Positions 51,848 through 61,157 of a stretch of 64,000 nucleotides of DNA are shown here, piece by piece (the stretch's first letter is position 1; every line of letters starts with the position of its first letter). The stretch is taken from contig NZ_JAPFHA010000013.1 in the NCBI RefSeq assembly GCF_026586805.1, forward strand, positions 62,001 to 126,000, given 5' to 3'. The position numbers were made by a program, and so were the translations under genes. Source of the stretch: Niveibacterium sp. 24ML (GTDB lineage Bacteria > Pseudomonadota > Gammaproteobacteria > Burkholderiales > Rhodocyclaceae). A model generated the notes under the pieces. The model did not search any database. It saw nothing but the letters and a program-made list of their open reading frames with translations, and had not been told where the DNA came from.

Positions 51848-53680
51848 TCAGCCGCCAATGGCTTCTTCGAACAGTTCCCGCTGCAACTGGAGTGTGCGTG
51901 GCAGGCGCGCGCCGAGCTTGTCGAACCATTCTTTGTGAAGGCCCAGTTCGTTGCGCCAAGCCTTCGCGTCGATGGCCGTGAGGGCCTCGAATTCTTCCTT
52001 CTTCACGCCTGTGCCTGACCACTCGATGTCTTCGTACTTGGGCATCCAGCCCAGCGCGGTTTCGCGCGCGCCGACGGCGCCGCGGGCACGGTCGACGATC
52101 CACTTGAGGACGCGCATGTTCTCGCCGAATCCGGGCCACATGAAGTCGCCGTTGTCGTTCATGCGGAACCAGTTCACGCAGAACACGCGCGGCGTGTGCT
52201 CAACCGTGTGGCCGATCTTGAGCCAATGGTTGAAGTAGTCGCCCATGTGGTAGCCGCAGAAGGGCAGCATTGCGAATGGGTCGCGCCGCACCACGCCTTG
52301 CTGGCCGAAAGCCGCCGCAGTGGTCTCAGAGCCCAGTGTCGCGGCCATGTAGACGCCGAAGTTCCAGTTGAAGGCCTGATACACAAGCGGCACCGTGCTG
52401 GCACGGCGCCCGCCGAACACGAAGGCGGCAATCGGCACGCCGGTCGGGTCTTCCCATTTCGGGTCGATCGACGGGCATTGGTTTGCCGGCGCGGTGAAGC
52501 GCGAGTTCGGATGGGCCGCTTTGCGCCCGCAGCCAGGCGTCCAGTCTTGCCCGGTCCAGTCGATCAGGTGGGCAGGTACTTCATCGCTCATGCCTTCCCA
52601 CCACACGTCGCCGTCGTCAGTCAGCGCCACGTTGGTGAAGATCACGTTGGCGTGCAGCGAGGCCATCGCGTTGTGATTGGTCTTCTGGTTGGTGCCGGGG
52701 GCCACTCCGAAGTAGCCCGCCTCGGGGTTGATCGCGTAGAAGCGACCGTCCGGCCCGGGCTTGATCCATGCAATGTCGTCGCCGACGGTGGTGACCTTCC
52801 AGCCGTCGAAGCCCTCGGGCGGGATCAGCATGGCGAAGTTCGTCTTCCCGCAGGCGGACGGGAAGGCCGCGGCGACGTAGGTCTTTTCGCCCTTCGGGTC
52901 TTCCACGCCCAGGATGAGCATGTGTTCGGCCAGCCAGCCTTCATCGCGCGCCATGGTTGATGCAATACGCAGTGCGAAGCACTTCTTGCCCAACAAGGCG
53001 TTGCCGCCGTAGCCCGAGCCGTATGACCAGATCTCGCGGGTTTCGGGGAAGTGGCAGATGTATTTGGTGGTCGGATTGCACGGCCAGGACGAATCCGCCT
53101 GGCCCGGCTGCAAAGGCGCGCCGATGGAGTGCAGGCAGGGTACGAACTCGCCGTTCTCGCCCAGTTGCTCGTACACCGCGCGGCCCATGCGAGTCATGAT
53201 CCGCATGTTCACCACGACGTAGGGTGAATCGGAGATCTCGACGCCGATCTGCGAGATGGGGCTGCCCAGCGGGCCCATCGAGAACGGGATCACATACAGG
53301 CTGCGGCCGCGCATGCAACCGGCAAACAGGTCGGTGAGGGTTGCCTTCATCTTTGCAGGCGATTCCCAGTTGTTCGTGGGGCCTGCGTCGTGAGGGTCGG
53401 TTGTACAGATGAAGGTGCGGTCTTCGACACGCGCAACGTCAGAGGGGTCTGAGCGGCACAGGAACGAATTGGGCCGCTTGGCCGGGTTGAGCCGGATCAT
53501 CTGCCCGCTGGCGACCATTTCTTCGCACAGGTGCGCTGATTCCTCTGCGGAACCATCGCACCAGACGACTTGATCGGGTTGGGTGAGTGCTGCAACTTCG
53601 GCCACCCATTGTTTCAGGCGGGCGTGGCGAACGAAGTCCGGAGCGGAAGTGAGTGCCGCTTCGGGAAGGCGCGTAGTCAT
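51848..53680 (-). CDS. pckG: Phosphoenolpyruvate carboxykinase (GTP)
   Basis: A 610-residue GTP-type PEPCK. The kinase-1a P-loop is [14 protein letters not shown] with the mobile-loop cysteine, and [27 protein letters not shown] is the kinase-2/nucleotide block. The opening [20 protein letters not shown] is typical of the GTP-dependent family, not of E. coli-type ATP PckA. It makes PEP from oxaloacetate in gluconeogenesis. ATG 53680 has GGAGAG upstream. It is divergent from maeB, so the two C4-to-C3 enzymes share one regulatory region. Confidence 0.95.
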   Translation of the reverse strand: MTTRLPEAALTSAPDFVRHARLKQWVAEVAALTQPDQVVWCDGSAEESAHLCEEMVASGQMIRLNPAKRPNSFLCRSDPSDVARVEDRTFICTTDPHDAGPTNNWESPAKMKATLTDLFAGCMRGRSLYVIPFSMGPLGSPISQIGVEISDSPYVVVNMRIMTRMGRAVYEQLGENGEFVPCLHSIGAPLQPGQADSSWPCNPTTKYICHFPETREIWSYGSGYGGNALLGKKCFALRIASTMARDEGWLAEHMLILGVEDPKGEKTYVAAAFPSACGKTNFAMLIPPEGFDGWKVTTVGDDIAWIKPGPDGRFYAINPEAGYFGVAPGTNQKTNHNAMASLHANVIFTNVALTDDGDVWWEGMSDEVPAHLIDWTGQDWTPGCGRKAAHPNSRFTAPANQCPSIDPKWEDPTGVPIAAFVFGGRRASTVPLVYQAFNWNFGVYMAATLGSETTAAAFGQQGVVRRDPFAMLPFCGYHMGDYFNHWLKIGHTVEHTPRVFCVNWFRMNDNGDFMWPGFGENMRVLKWIVDRARGAVGARETALGWMPKYEDIEWSGTGVKKEEFEALTAIDAKAWRNELGLHKEWFDKLGARLPRTLQLQRELFEEAIGG

Positions 53681-53824
53681 GAGTCTCTCCTGGTTACCAC
53701 GTGTTCGATGGCACGCCCAGACCCCTCGGAAGGGTTCCGACCGTGGCCCGGCGTCGGTGGGAGGAGAGAAACGACGCTCAAGCGCCCGCGCGAAAGCTTT
53801 TGTTGTTCAGGTGCGCGGGGTGGG

Positions 53825-53840
53825 TGTTCCGTTTGGAACA
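53825..53840. promoter_or_regulatory. Candidate operator between pckG and maeB
   Basis: TGTTCCGTTTGGAACA has perfect 6-bp arms around a 4-bp centre. The regulator is unknown. Confidence 0.4.
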
Positions 53841-53886
53841 GTTGTTTGAAGTCTACGCCGCAGGGGTTGTGAGCACAACTAAGTAC

Positions 53887-53914
53887 TTAACCCAGTGTCG
53901 CGGGCAACTAGAAT
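53887..53914 (+). promoter_or_regulatory. Possible maeB promoter
   Basis: TTAACC (53887-53892), a 16-bp spacer and TAGAAT (53909-53914). The palindrome AAGTACTT overlaps the -35. Confidence 0.35.
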
Positions 53915-53983
53915 CCTGCCGCGAAGTCGAATCACGGCGCGCCGGTGCCGTGAAAAGCTGAGTGCAACTTCGGGAGACACGCG

Positions 53984-56263
53984 ATGGATGACCGCCTCAA
54001 AGCCGCAGCACTCGAGTATCACCGCGCCGGAAGGCCCGGAAAGATTGCCGTTACGCCGACCAAGGCGCTCACCAACCAGCAGGATCTCTCGCTCGCCTAT
54101 TCGCCGGGCGTTGCCGCCGCATGCGATGCAATCGTCGATGACCCGGCGCAGGCCAGTACGCTGACCGCGCGTGGCAATCTGATCGGTGTCGTGACCAATG
54201 GCACGGCCGTGCTGGGGCTCGGCAACATCGGGCCGCTTGCCGCAAAGCCGGTGATGGAAGGCAAGGCGGTCTTGTTCAAGAAGTTCGCAGGCATCGATGT
54301 GTTCGACCTGGAGTTCTCGCAGGCGGATCCGGACAAGCTCATCGAGACCATTGCCTCGCTCGAGCCGACCTTCGGCGGCATCAACCTTGAAGACATCAAG
54401 GCGCCCGAGTGCTTCTACATCGAGCGCGAACTGCGCAAGCGGATGAGCATTCCGGTCTTCCACGATGACCAGCACGGTACCGCGATCGTGGTGGGGGCCG
54501 CGTTGCTCAACGGCTTGCACCTGCTCGGCAAGGATCTGTCGAAGATCAAGCTGGTGACTTCCGGCGCGGGGGCCGCGGCGCTGGCCTGCCTTGATCTGCT
54601 GGTGATGCTCGGGATTCCGGTCGAGAACATCTGGGTGACTGATATCGAGGGTGTCGTCTACCAGGGGCGCACGGTGTTGATGGACCCGGTGAAAGACCGC
54701 TTCGCCAAGGACACTTCGGCGCGCACCTTGGCGGATGTGATCGTGGGGGCAGATGTCTTTCTTGGCTTGTCTGCCGGCGGCGTGCTCAAGCCCGAGATGG
54801 TGGCAAAGATGGCGCCCAACCCGGTGATTCTGGCCTTGGCGAACCCGACACCGGAGATCCTCCCCGAGCAGGTGAAGGCGGTGCGGCAAGACGCAATCAT
54901 TGCCACCGGTCGCTCCGACTACCCGAACCAGGTCAACAACGTGCTGTGCTTCCCGTTCATCTTCCGCGGGGCGCTGGACGTGGGGGCCACCACGATTACC
55001 GATGAGATGAAGCTGGCGGCCGTGCGCGCGATTGCCGAACTCACCCGCGCCGAGCATAGCGACATCGTGGCGGCCGCCTACGGTGAGCAGGTTGCCGGTT
55101 TCGGGCCCGAGTACATCATCCCCAAGCCATTCGATCCACGCCTGATCGTCAAGATTGCCCCGGCGGTCGCGCAAGCCGCGATGGAGTCAGGCGTTGCAAC
55201 GCGGCCGATCAGCGATTGGGACGCGTATCGCCAGAGCTTGAACAACTTCGTCTGGCAGTCTGGCTTGATCATGAAGCCGGTGTTTGCGGCGGCCAAGCGG
55301 GCGCCGAAACGGATCATCTTTGCTGAAGGCGAATCCGAGCGTGTTTTGCGCGCGGTGCAGACGGTGGTCGACGAAGGGCTTGTGCGGCCGATCCTGATCG
55401 GGCGGCCAGACGTGATTGCCCGCTACATCGAACGATTCGGGTTGCGGCTGCGGCCGGAGCTCGACTTCGAACTGGTCAACCAGGACGACGATCCGCGCTA
55501 CCGCGAGCTGTGGACCAGCTACCACGCGCTGATGGAGCGGCGTGGCGTATCGGTCGAGTTCGCACGGCGCGAGGTGCGGCGACGCGCCACCCTGATCGGC
55601 GCCCTGATGCTCAAGTTCGGCTACGCCGATGGCCTGATCTGCGGCACATCCGGCATGCATCAACTGCACCTGAAGTTCATCGAGAATGTCCTGGGCCGCG
55701 CCGAGGGGGTGGGCAGTTGCTACGCGATGAACCTGCTGGCGCTGCCGGGCCGCACGGTTTTCTTGTGCGACACGTATGTGAACTACGACCCGACGGTCGA
55801 GCAACTGGTTGAAATGACCTGGCTGGCGGCCGAAGAGGTGCGCCGTTTTGGCATCCAGCCGCGCGTGGCGCTGCTGTCCCATTCAAGTTTCGGTACCGAC
55901 GACACGCCCACCGCCGAGAAAATGCGCAAGGCCCTCGCGCTGCTGCATGAGCGGCATCCGGGCTTGGCGGTTGAGGGCGAAATGCATGGTGATGCGGCGC
56001 TTGATGCGGCTGTCCGGCTGCAGGTCTTCCCCAACGCGCGCATGCGCGATGATGCCAACCTGCTCATCTTCCCGACACTCGACGCCGCCAACATTGCGTT
56101 CAACCTGCTCAAGACGGCGGCGGGCGATGGCATGACGGTCGGGCCGATTCTGCTGGGTTCGGCCAAGCCGGTGCATATCCTGACCCCCACCGCGACGGTG
56201 CGGCGCATCGTCAACATGACGGCGCTAACGGTGGTTGAGGCCGGGCAGCTGCGCGGCAAGTGA
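53984..56263 (+). CDS. maeB: NADP-dependent malic enzyme with C-terminal phosphotransacetylase-like domain
   Basis: A 759-residue MaeB-type enzyme. The malic enzyme half (about 1-430) has [13 protein letters not shown], the metal/substrate block [17 protein letters not shown] and the dinucleotide motif [14 protein letters not shown]. The C-terminal third (about 430-759) is a phosphotransacetylase-like domain that is catalytically inactive but regulatory in known MaeB proteins, where acetyl-CoA inhibits. It converts malate to pyruvate plus CO2 and NADPH. ATG 53984 has GGGAG. Confidence 0.94.
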   Translation: MDDRLKAAALEYHRAGRPGKIAVTPTKALTNQQDLSLAYSPGVAAACDAIVDDPAQASTLTARGNLIGVVTNGTAVLGLGNIGPLAAKPVMEGKAVLFKKFAGIDVFDLEFSQADPDKLIETIASLEPTFGGINLEDIKAPECFYIERELRKRMSIPVFHDDQHGTAIVVGAALLNGLHLLGKDLSKIKLVTSGAGAAALACLDLLVMLGIPVENIWVTDIEGVVYQGRTVLMDPVKDRFAKDTSARTLADVIVGADVFLGLSAGGVLKPEMVAKMAPNPVILALANPTPEILPEQVKAVRQDAIIATGRSDYPNQVNNVLCFPFIFRGALDVGATTITDEMKLAAVRAIAELTRAEHSDIVAAAYGEQVAGFGPEYIIPKPFDPRLIVKIAPAVAQAAMESGVATRPISDWDAYRQSLNNFVWQSGLIMKPVFAAAKRAPKRIIFAEGESERVLRAVQTVVDEGLVRPILIGRPDVIARYIERFGLRLRPELDFELVNQDDDPRYRELWTSYHALMERRGVSVEFARREVRRRATLIGALMLKFGYADGLICGTSGMHQLHLKFIENVLGRAEGVGSCYAMNLLALPGRTVFLCDTYVNYDPTVEQLVEMTWLAAEEVRRFGIQPRVALLSHSSFGTDDTPTAEKMRKALALLHERHPGLAVEGEMHGDAALDAAVRLQVFPNARMRDDANLLIFPTLDAANIAFNLLKTAAGDGMTVGPILLGSAKPVHILTPTATVRRIVNMTALTVVEAGQLRGK

Positions 56264-56339
56264 GCGGCGGCGCGCATCGCGCTAAAGCTTGCGGGGCCGA
56301 ATGCCGCAAATCCTGTCTGAAAAGGCAAGAGGGGGCGGC

Positions 56340-57578
56340 ATGGACGATCGGGCGGCACTGGTTCTGACCGGGGGCGGCGCAAGGGCCGCTTACCAGGTGG
56401 GCGTGCTGTGGGCTGTTCGCGAGCTCTGGGGGCGCCGGGCAGAGAATCCTTTTCCGATTCTTTGCGGCACCTCGGCGGGCGCCATCAATGCGGTGGCGCT
56501 GGCCTCGCACTGCCAGCACTTTGATCAGAGCGTGCGGCGCCTGGCGTGGATCTGGCGCCACTTTCACGCCCACCACATCTATCGGTCCGACACGCTCTCG
56601 GTCACCAAGTCGGCGCTCGCCTGGGGCGGCACGCTGCTGTGGGGCTGGCTGCTCAAGCGTGGCCCGCGCTCCTTGCTCGACAACGCGCCGTTGCGGGCGC
56701 TCCTGAATGAGAAGGTCGACTTCGCCGGCATCGGCCGGGCGATCGAAAGCGGCGCGCTCTACGCCGTGAGTGCAACCTGCTCGGGTTACGCAACCGGTGA
56801 GAGCCTCACCTTCTACGAGGCGGCTGAAAGTGTCCGGCCCTGGCGCAGGGCGGCGCGCGTCGGCGTGCCCACACGTCTGAACGCCGAGCATCTGCTCGCG
56901 TCCAGCGCCATCCCGTTCGTGTTTCCGGCGATCCGTATCAACCGCGAGTACTTCGGCGATGGTTCCATGCGCCAGCTCGCACCGGTGTCGCCAGCGGTGC
57001 ATATGGGCGCGACCCGGATTCTCGTGATCGGCGCCGGCCGCGCGAAGGACGAGACCCGCCGTTCCCGCGGCGACAGTTACCCTTCGCCTGCGCAGATCGC
57101 CGGCCACGCACTGTCGTCGATCTTTCTCGACAGCCTCGCGGTGGATCTGGAACGGCTCGCGCGCATCAACAGCACGGTCGACAAGATTCCGCCGCAATTG
57201 CGCGAAGAACTGGGGATCGGACTCAAGCCGATCGAAACATTGGCGATATCGCCGTCCGAACGGCTGGATCATCTGGCCGCACGGCACTTCAAGGCCCTGC
57301 CTCTGCCGATGCGCGTGATGCTCAGAGGCGTGGGCGCGGGCAGTCGTTCGGGCTCTGCGGTGCTGTCGTACCTCTTGTTCGAGCAGTCCTACACGCGAGC
57401 ATTGATCGACCTGGGTTACCGCGATGCAATGATGCGGCGTGCAGAATTGATCCAGTTCCTGCGGCTGGATCCGGCAACGGTGAAGGCGAGCTACCGCCCC
57501 CGTCGCAGCGGATTCGGCGCCATGACGGCGGAGCAAGATGCTGAGATCGAATCTGAAATTGGCGCGCTATCTGCTTAA
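56340..57578 (+). CDS. Patatin-like phospholipase
   Basis: A 412-residue patatin-fold acyl hydrolase. The oxyanion loop is LTGGGARAAYQVGVLWAV, the nucleophile is in GTSAG (about residue 47), and the dyad aspartate is in EYFGDGSMRQLAPVSPAV (DGS where DGG is usual). The extended C-terminal region is typical of proteobacterial YchK/RssA-distant members. No signal peptide is present. The lipid substrate is unknown. ATG 56340 follows a purine-rich GAGGGGG; upstream in-frame starts lack support. Confidence 0.86.
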   Translation: MDDRAALVLTGGGARAAYQVGVLWAVRELWGRRAENPFPILCGTSAGAINAVALASHCQHFDQSVRRLAWIWRHFHAHHIYRSDTLSVTKSALAWGGTLLWGWLLKRGPRSLLDNAPLRALLNEKVDFAGIGRAIESGALYAVSATCSGYATGESLTFYEAAESVRPWRRAARVGVPTRLNAEHLLASSAIPFVFPAIRINREYFGDGSMRQLAPVSPAVHMGATRILVIGAGRAKDETRRSRGDSYPSPAQIAGHALSSIFLDSLAVDLERLARINSTVDKIPPQLREELGIGLKPIETLAISPSERLDHLAARHFKALPLPMRVMLRGVGAGSRSGSAVLSYLLFEQSYTRALIDLGYRDAMMRRAELIQFLRLDPATVKASYRPRRSGFGAMTAEQDAEIESEIGALSA

Positions 57579-57593
57579 TTCAGCTTGAGTTTT

Positions 57594-57602
57594 TGTTAGA
57601 AT
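57594..57602 (+). promoter_or_regulatory. Extended -10 promoter upstream of the PBP7-type gene
   Basis: TGTTAGAAT fits an extended -10 (TGN-TAGAAT), about 52 bp before the ATG. No good -35 is visible. Confidence 0.45.
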
Positions 57603-57653
57603 CGACGTATCAATGAAGTAGTCCGGTCTTGTTGCCGGCCGGATCGGGGAAGC

Positions 57654-58805
57654 ATGAAAACATCGAAGCTCATTACCGCGTTGCTGGCTGCCGCCGTGCT
57701 CGCTTCGTCGCCAGCGATGGCTGCGACCAAAGAGGCTTCGTCAAAGGCTCAGTCGCGCAAGGCAGAGCCCAAGTCTGCAGCCAAGCCGAGCGCGAAAACA
57801 AAGAAGGTTGCGAGCAAGACTTCGAGCGCCAAGGCTGCTTCGGCCAAGCGCACGTCGGCCAAGGCCAGCCCGGCAAAGGCGCGTTCGATGTCGCGCGGGG
57901 CCATGGTCAAGACCTCGGCCAAATCCTCATCCATGAAGCGCGAAACTGCCGCGCGCGCCTTGTATCGTGATACGAAGTCAGCGAAGGCTGCGCCCTTGCG
58001 GATCGTCAATGAAGTGGATCGGGACGGGAACCCGTTGCTGATGTCCAATGCCTTCATCGTGCAGGAAGTCGGTTCGGGCAAGGTGCTGCTCGAACGCAAT
58101 GCCACTTCGGTGCTGCCGATTGCATCGATCACCAAGCTGATGACGGCCATGGTGGTGCTCGACGCGAAGCTTTCGTTGTCCGAGCCGCTGACGATCACCG
58201 AAGACGACACCGACAAGCTCAAGTTCACCAGCTCGCGCCTGATTGTGGGCACCACGATGACGCGCGAGGAACTGATTCACCTTGCGCTGATGTCGTCCGA
58301 GAACCGTGCCGCCGCCGCACTGGGCCGCAACTATCCGGGTGGCATCGAGGCTTTCATTGCAGCAATGAATCAGAAGGCTGCGTCGCTGGGGCTGGTTGAA
58401 ACTACCTTCCACGATTCCACCGGGCTGAATCCGCACAACGTTTCATCGGCGCGCGATCTGGCCCGCATGGTGACCGCGGCGACCCACTATCCGCTGATTC
58501 GTGAGTTTTCGACCGACGATGAAGAGATCGTCGACGTGCGTGGGCGTGCGCAGACCTTCCGCAACACCAACGGGCTGGTCAAGAGTCCCGACTGGCAGAT
58601 CGGCTTGTCAAAGACGGGCTTCATCAATGAAGCCGGGCGTTGCCTTGTGATGCAGGCCTGGCTGGCCGACAAGCCGATGGTGATCGTGTTGCTCGATTCG
58701 GTTGGAAAGTTCACCCGCGTGGCCGACGCGCAGCGCATCAAGCGCTGGATCGAAGGTGCGGTATCGCATCAGGCCCAATTGGTGGGGCGGGTGCCGGCGG
58801 GCTGA
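57654..58805 (+). CDS. pbpG: D-alanyl-D-alanine endopeptidase (PBP7/8 type) with basic N-terminal linker
   Basis: A 383-residue periplasmic S11 peptidase. A Sec signal peptide (LITALLAAAVLASSPAMA, cleavage near residue 23) is followed by an 80-residue Lys/Ala/Ser-rich low-complexity linker (about 24-105), unusual for the family. The catalytic domain has SITK (SxxK nucleophile), SEN (SxN) and KTG in GLSKTGFINEAG. It cleaves D-Ala-meso-DAP cross-links in peptidoglycan. The PBP5-type C-terminal anchor domain is absent. It is followed by a clear terminator. Confidence 0.9.
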   Translation: MKTSKLITALLAAAVLASSPAMAATKEASSKAQSRKAEPKSAAKPSAKTKKVASKTSSAKAASAKRTSAKASPAKARSMSRGAMVKTSAKSSSMKRETAARALYRDTKSAKAAPLRIVNEVDRDGNPLLMSNAFIVQEVGSGKVLLERNATSVLPIASITKLMTAMVVLDAKLSLSEPLTITEDDTDKLKFTSSRLIVGTTMTREELIHLALMSSENRAAAALGRNYPGGIEAFIAAMNQKAASLGLVETTFHDSTGLNPHNVSSARDLARMVTAATHYPLIREFSTDDEEIVDVRGRAQTFRNTNGLVKSPDWQIGLSKTGFINEAGRCLVMQAWLADKPMVIVLLDSVGKFTRVADAQRIKRWIEGAVSHQAQLVGRVPAG

Positions 58806-58821
58806 CACCTGCCCATCGCCA

Positions 58822-58852
58822 AGAAAAAAGCGCGCCGTGGCGCGCTTTTTGT
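58822..58852. terminator. Bidirectional terminator between pbpG and iclR-type gene
   Basis: AAAAAGCGCGCC-GT-GGCGCGCTTTTT with T-rich flanks on both strands. Confidence 0.85.
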
Positions 58853-58869
58853 TTTGTTTTCGTGTGTGC

Positions 58870-59691
58870 TCAGCGGCGGCCAGGCGGGACGCTTCGCCCA
58901 AGCGAATCCGGTTTGACATAGCCCAGGGTGGCCGAAATCTCTTCGGCCGTTTCAAGCACGAGCGGAGCCCAGTCGGGGTTGAAGCGGTCGGCTGGTGTGG
59001 ACAGTGACAGCCCGGCCACCAGTTCGCCCGAGTCGTCGCGGATCCCCGATGCGATGCAGCGCACTCCGTTCTCGACTTCATCCATGTCGTAGGCGACGGC
59101 GTGCCGGCGGACGCGCTCCAGCTCTTTTTCCAGCGCGGGGATCGTCGTGATCGAACTGGAAGTGGAGGGCGGCAGGCCGGTGCGGCGCGCGTAGTCTGCA
59201 ACGCGTTCGGCGGATTCTTCGGCGAGGAAGAGTTTGCCGGTGGCGGTGGTGTGCAGGGGCGCGCGGGCGCCGACGATATGCACCACACGGACAGCCGAGC
59301 GGCCGCTTGAGGTGCGCTCGACGTAAACGATGTCATCGCCATCGCGCATGCCCAGGTTCACGCTCTCGCCGGTGGCAAGGTGCAACTTCTGCATCGCGCT
59401 CACGGCGGTTTCTCGCACCGAGATTCTCGACTTCACGACATTGCCCAGTTGCAACAGGCGAATGCCGAGTCGGTAGACCCCGGCATCAACACGTTCGACG
59501 AATCCGCGCGAGGTCATCGCGCCAAGGATTCGGTGCGCGGTCGACGGGTGCAACCCGGTCTCCGCGGCCAGTTGTTTGAGCGGAATCGGCTCTGCGTGCT
59601 TTGCCAGCGTGTCGAGCAGGGTCATCATTCGCTCGATCACCTGAATGGATGAGGCTTTAGGTTCTTCGGTGGCCAAAATGGAGGCATTCAT
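58870..59691 (-). CDS. IclR-family transcriptional regulator
   Basis: A 273-residue regulator. The N-terminal winged helix-turn-helix (PIPLKQLAAETGLHPSTAHRILGAMTSRGFVERV, about 37-75) is followed by the GAF-like effector domain with the family motifs LGMRDGDDIVYVERT, PLHTTATGKLFLA and GVRCIASGIRDDSGELVAGLSL. The ligand is unknown. It is divergent from a 2-hydroxyacid dehydrogenase; palindromes in the shared region (59716-59736) are good operator candidates for this protein. ATG 59691 is used. Confidence 0.9.
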   Translation of the reverse strand: MNASILATEEPKASSIQVIERMMTLLDTLAKHAEPIPLKQLAAETGLHPSTAHRILGAMTSRGFVERVDAGVYRLGIRLLQLGNVVKSRISVRETAVSAMQKLHLATGESVNLGMRDGDDIVYVERTSSGRSAVRVVHIVGARAPLHTTATGKLFLAEESAERVADYARRTGLPPSTSSSITTIPALEKELERVRRHAVAYDMDEVENGVRCIASGIRDDSGELVAGLSLSTPADRFNPDWAPLVLETAEEISATLGYVKPDSLGRSVPPGRR

Positions 59692-59715
59692 TAAGCAGGT
59701 GAGGTGCGCATCATA

Positions 59716-59736
59716 TCGCATTGCGAAATGTTTCGC
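59716..59736. promoter_or_regulatory. Overlapping palindromes, candidate IclR-type operator
   Basis: TCGCA-T-TGCGA (59716-59726) overlaps GCGAAA-TG-TTTCGC (59723-59736). Both are perfect palindromes, lie 25-45 bp before the iclR-type start, and have the TCGC/GCGAAA character seen in IclR-family sites. Confidence 0.55.
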
Positions 59737-59819
59737 GCTATGAAATGAGCGCTGCGCAGCTGAGTGCGCGCGCGTGTTGAGTAAGTTGGGCTGTTCTGAT
59801 CCATGGGAGTGAGGTTTTG

Positions 59820-60773
59820 ATGTCGATGCGCCAGGTGGTTTCGCTTGAATCTGCGTCCTTGTCGGTGACGATTCCGCGCCCGAATGCGCCGCATGTGTGG
59901 GTGGACCATGCGCGTACGGCGCCGGGCGAAGTGGTCGAGCGCCTGCAGGGCGCCGAGGTTGCGCTGATCAACAAGTGCCGGCTCGACGCCGCGGTGCTCG
60001 ATCAATTGCCCGCGCTGCGGATGATCTCGGTCTGCGCAACCGGCACCGACAACGTTGACCTCGCCGCGTGTCGTGCGCGCGGCATCATTGTGAGCAACGT
60101 CCGTGACTATGCGGTGAACGCGGTGCCCGAACACGCGCTGATGCTGATGATGGCGCTGCGGCGCCAGCTCATGGCCTATGTCGATGATGTGCGCAGCGGG
60201 CGCTGGTGCGCGGCGCCGACGTTCGGCCTCTTTGATCGGCCGGTGGCGGATCTTCACGGCGCCAGCCTGGCGATTGTCGGCTTCGGTGGCTTGGGCGCAG
60301 GGCTTGCACGCCTGGCCGAAGCCTTGGGCATGACCGTGCTCAAGGCCGAGCGCAAGGGCGTTGCGAGCGCGCGCGAGGGCTATCTTCCCTTCACGGACGC
60401 GCTGGCCCGTGCAGATGTGGTTTCGCTGCATTGCCCGCTGACGGCGGAGACGCGGCACTTGATGGGCGCCGCCGAATTTGCACGGATGCAGCCGCATGCA
60501 GTGCTGATCAACACCGCGCGCGGCGGGTTGATTGACGAGCTTGCGCTGGCACATGCGCTGCGGAGTGGGCAAATAGCCGGTGCCGCGCTCGACGTGCTCT
60601 CGCAAGAGCCGCCGCCGCGCGATCATCCGCTGCTTGCGCCGGACATCCCGAACCTGATCATCACGCCACACATGGCCTGGGCTTCGCAGTCCGCCGTTCA
60701 GCGCCTAGCGGACAGCGCCGTGGCACATATCGAGGCCTACCTGCGCGGCGCGCCGGTCAGCCGGGTGGCATGA
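59820..60773 (+). CDS. D-2-hydroxyacid dehydrogenase (hydroxypyruvate/glycerate dehydrogenase type)
   Basis: A 317-residue NAD(P)-dependent dehydrogenase. The Rossmann core is LAIVGFGGLGAGLARLAEALG. The catalytic arginine is in INTARGGLIDE, the glutamate in LSQEPPP and the histidine in ITPHMAWAS, so the catalytic triad is intact. The closest match by eye is the HprA/glycerate dehydrogenase group; glyoxylate reductase is possible. ATG 59820 has GAGG 5 nt upstream. It is probably regulated by the divergent IclR-type protein. Confidence 0.88.
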   Translation: MSMRQVVSLESASLSVTIPRPNAPHVWVDHARTAPGEVVERLQGAEVALINKCRLDAAVLDQLPALRMISVCATGTDNVDLAACRARGIIVSNVRDYAVNAVPEHALMLMMALRRQLMAYVDDVRSGRWCAAPTFGLFDRPVADLHGASLAIVGFGGLGAGLARLAEALGMTVLKAERKGVASAREGYLPFTDALARADVVSLHCPLTAETRHLMGAAEFARMQPHAVLINTARGGLIDELALAHALRSGQIAGAALDVLSQEPPPRDHPLLAPDIPNLIITPHMAWASQSAVQRLADSAVAHIEAYLRGAPVSRVA

Positions 60774-61157
60774 TGCCGCGCGGCGCCAGCGCTGACTGGC
60801 ATGGAGCTTGCGCAATCGTGTGCTGAGATCTTGCGCAGCGTCGGCCGCCCTGTAGTCGCTGGGGTCGGGATCAATACCTGGCGTGGGGTCTACGACAATC
60901 CGCTTGAGTTTCTTGTCTGTACCCGGCCAAAGCGCCGCCCTGCAAGACGCCCTTGCGGCGTCAAGGCGCGTAAGCCCGCTGGCGTGACAGAGGGCCAGCG
61001 AGGGCTGCTGGCCTACATGGCGCGCCCGGGGGCCGGGCTGGGCGAGCGGAGAATGCTGAGCGAGTGATGGTGGCGCTGATCGGCGTTGCCCCGGATGCAG
61101 ATCGCGTTTGGGGCCGCGGGTGGGCCCTTTCAATGTTCCTTCTGATGGGAGTGAGTT
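60774..61157. other. 384-bp region with hairpins and no convincing gene
   Basis: No ORF here has family-like sequence. It holds GACGCC-CTTGC-GGCGTC (60946-60961), GGCCAGC-7 nt-GCTGGCC (60993-61013) and GGGCC/GGCCC near 61110-61130. It may be a structured leader for the transporter gene or a decayed gene; neither is shown. Confidence 0.4.

Larger units (their letters stand above)
53681..53983. other. Divergent pckG-maeB regulatory region
   Basis: About 300 bp without a gene. It contains a 16-bp inverted repeat at 53825-53840, an AAGTACTT palindrome at 53881-53888 and a possible maeB promoter at 53887-53914. Confidence 0.6.

Noticed and set aside
56211-57536. 441-codon minus-strand frame antisense to the patatin gene
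   Set aside because: The patatin frame carries the GGGARAAY, GTSAG and DGS motifs; the antisense has none.
60801-61067. 88-codon plus-strand frame before the ion transporter
   Set aside because: Arg/Pro-rich, no ribosome binding site, no family resemblance; the region is left as unexplained intergenic.
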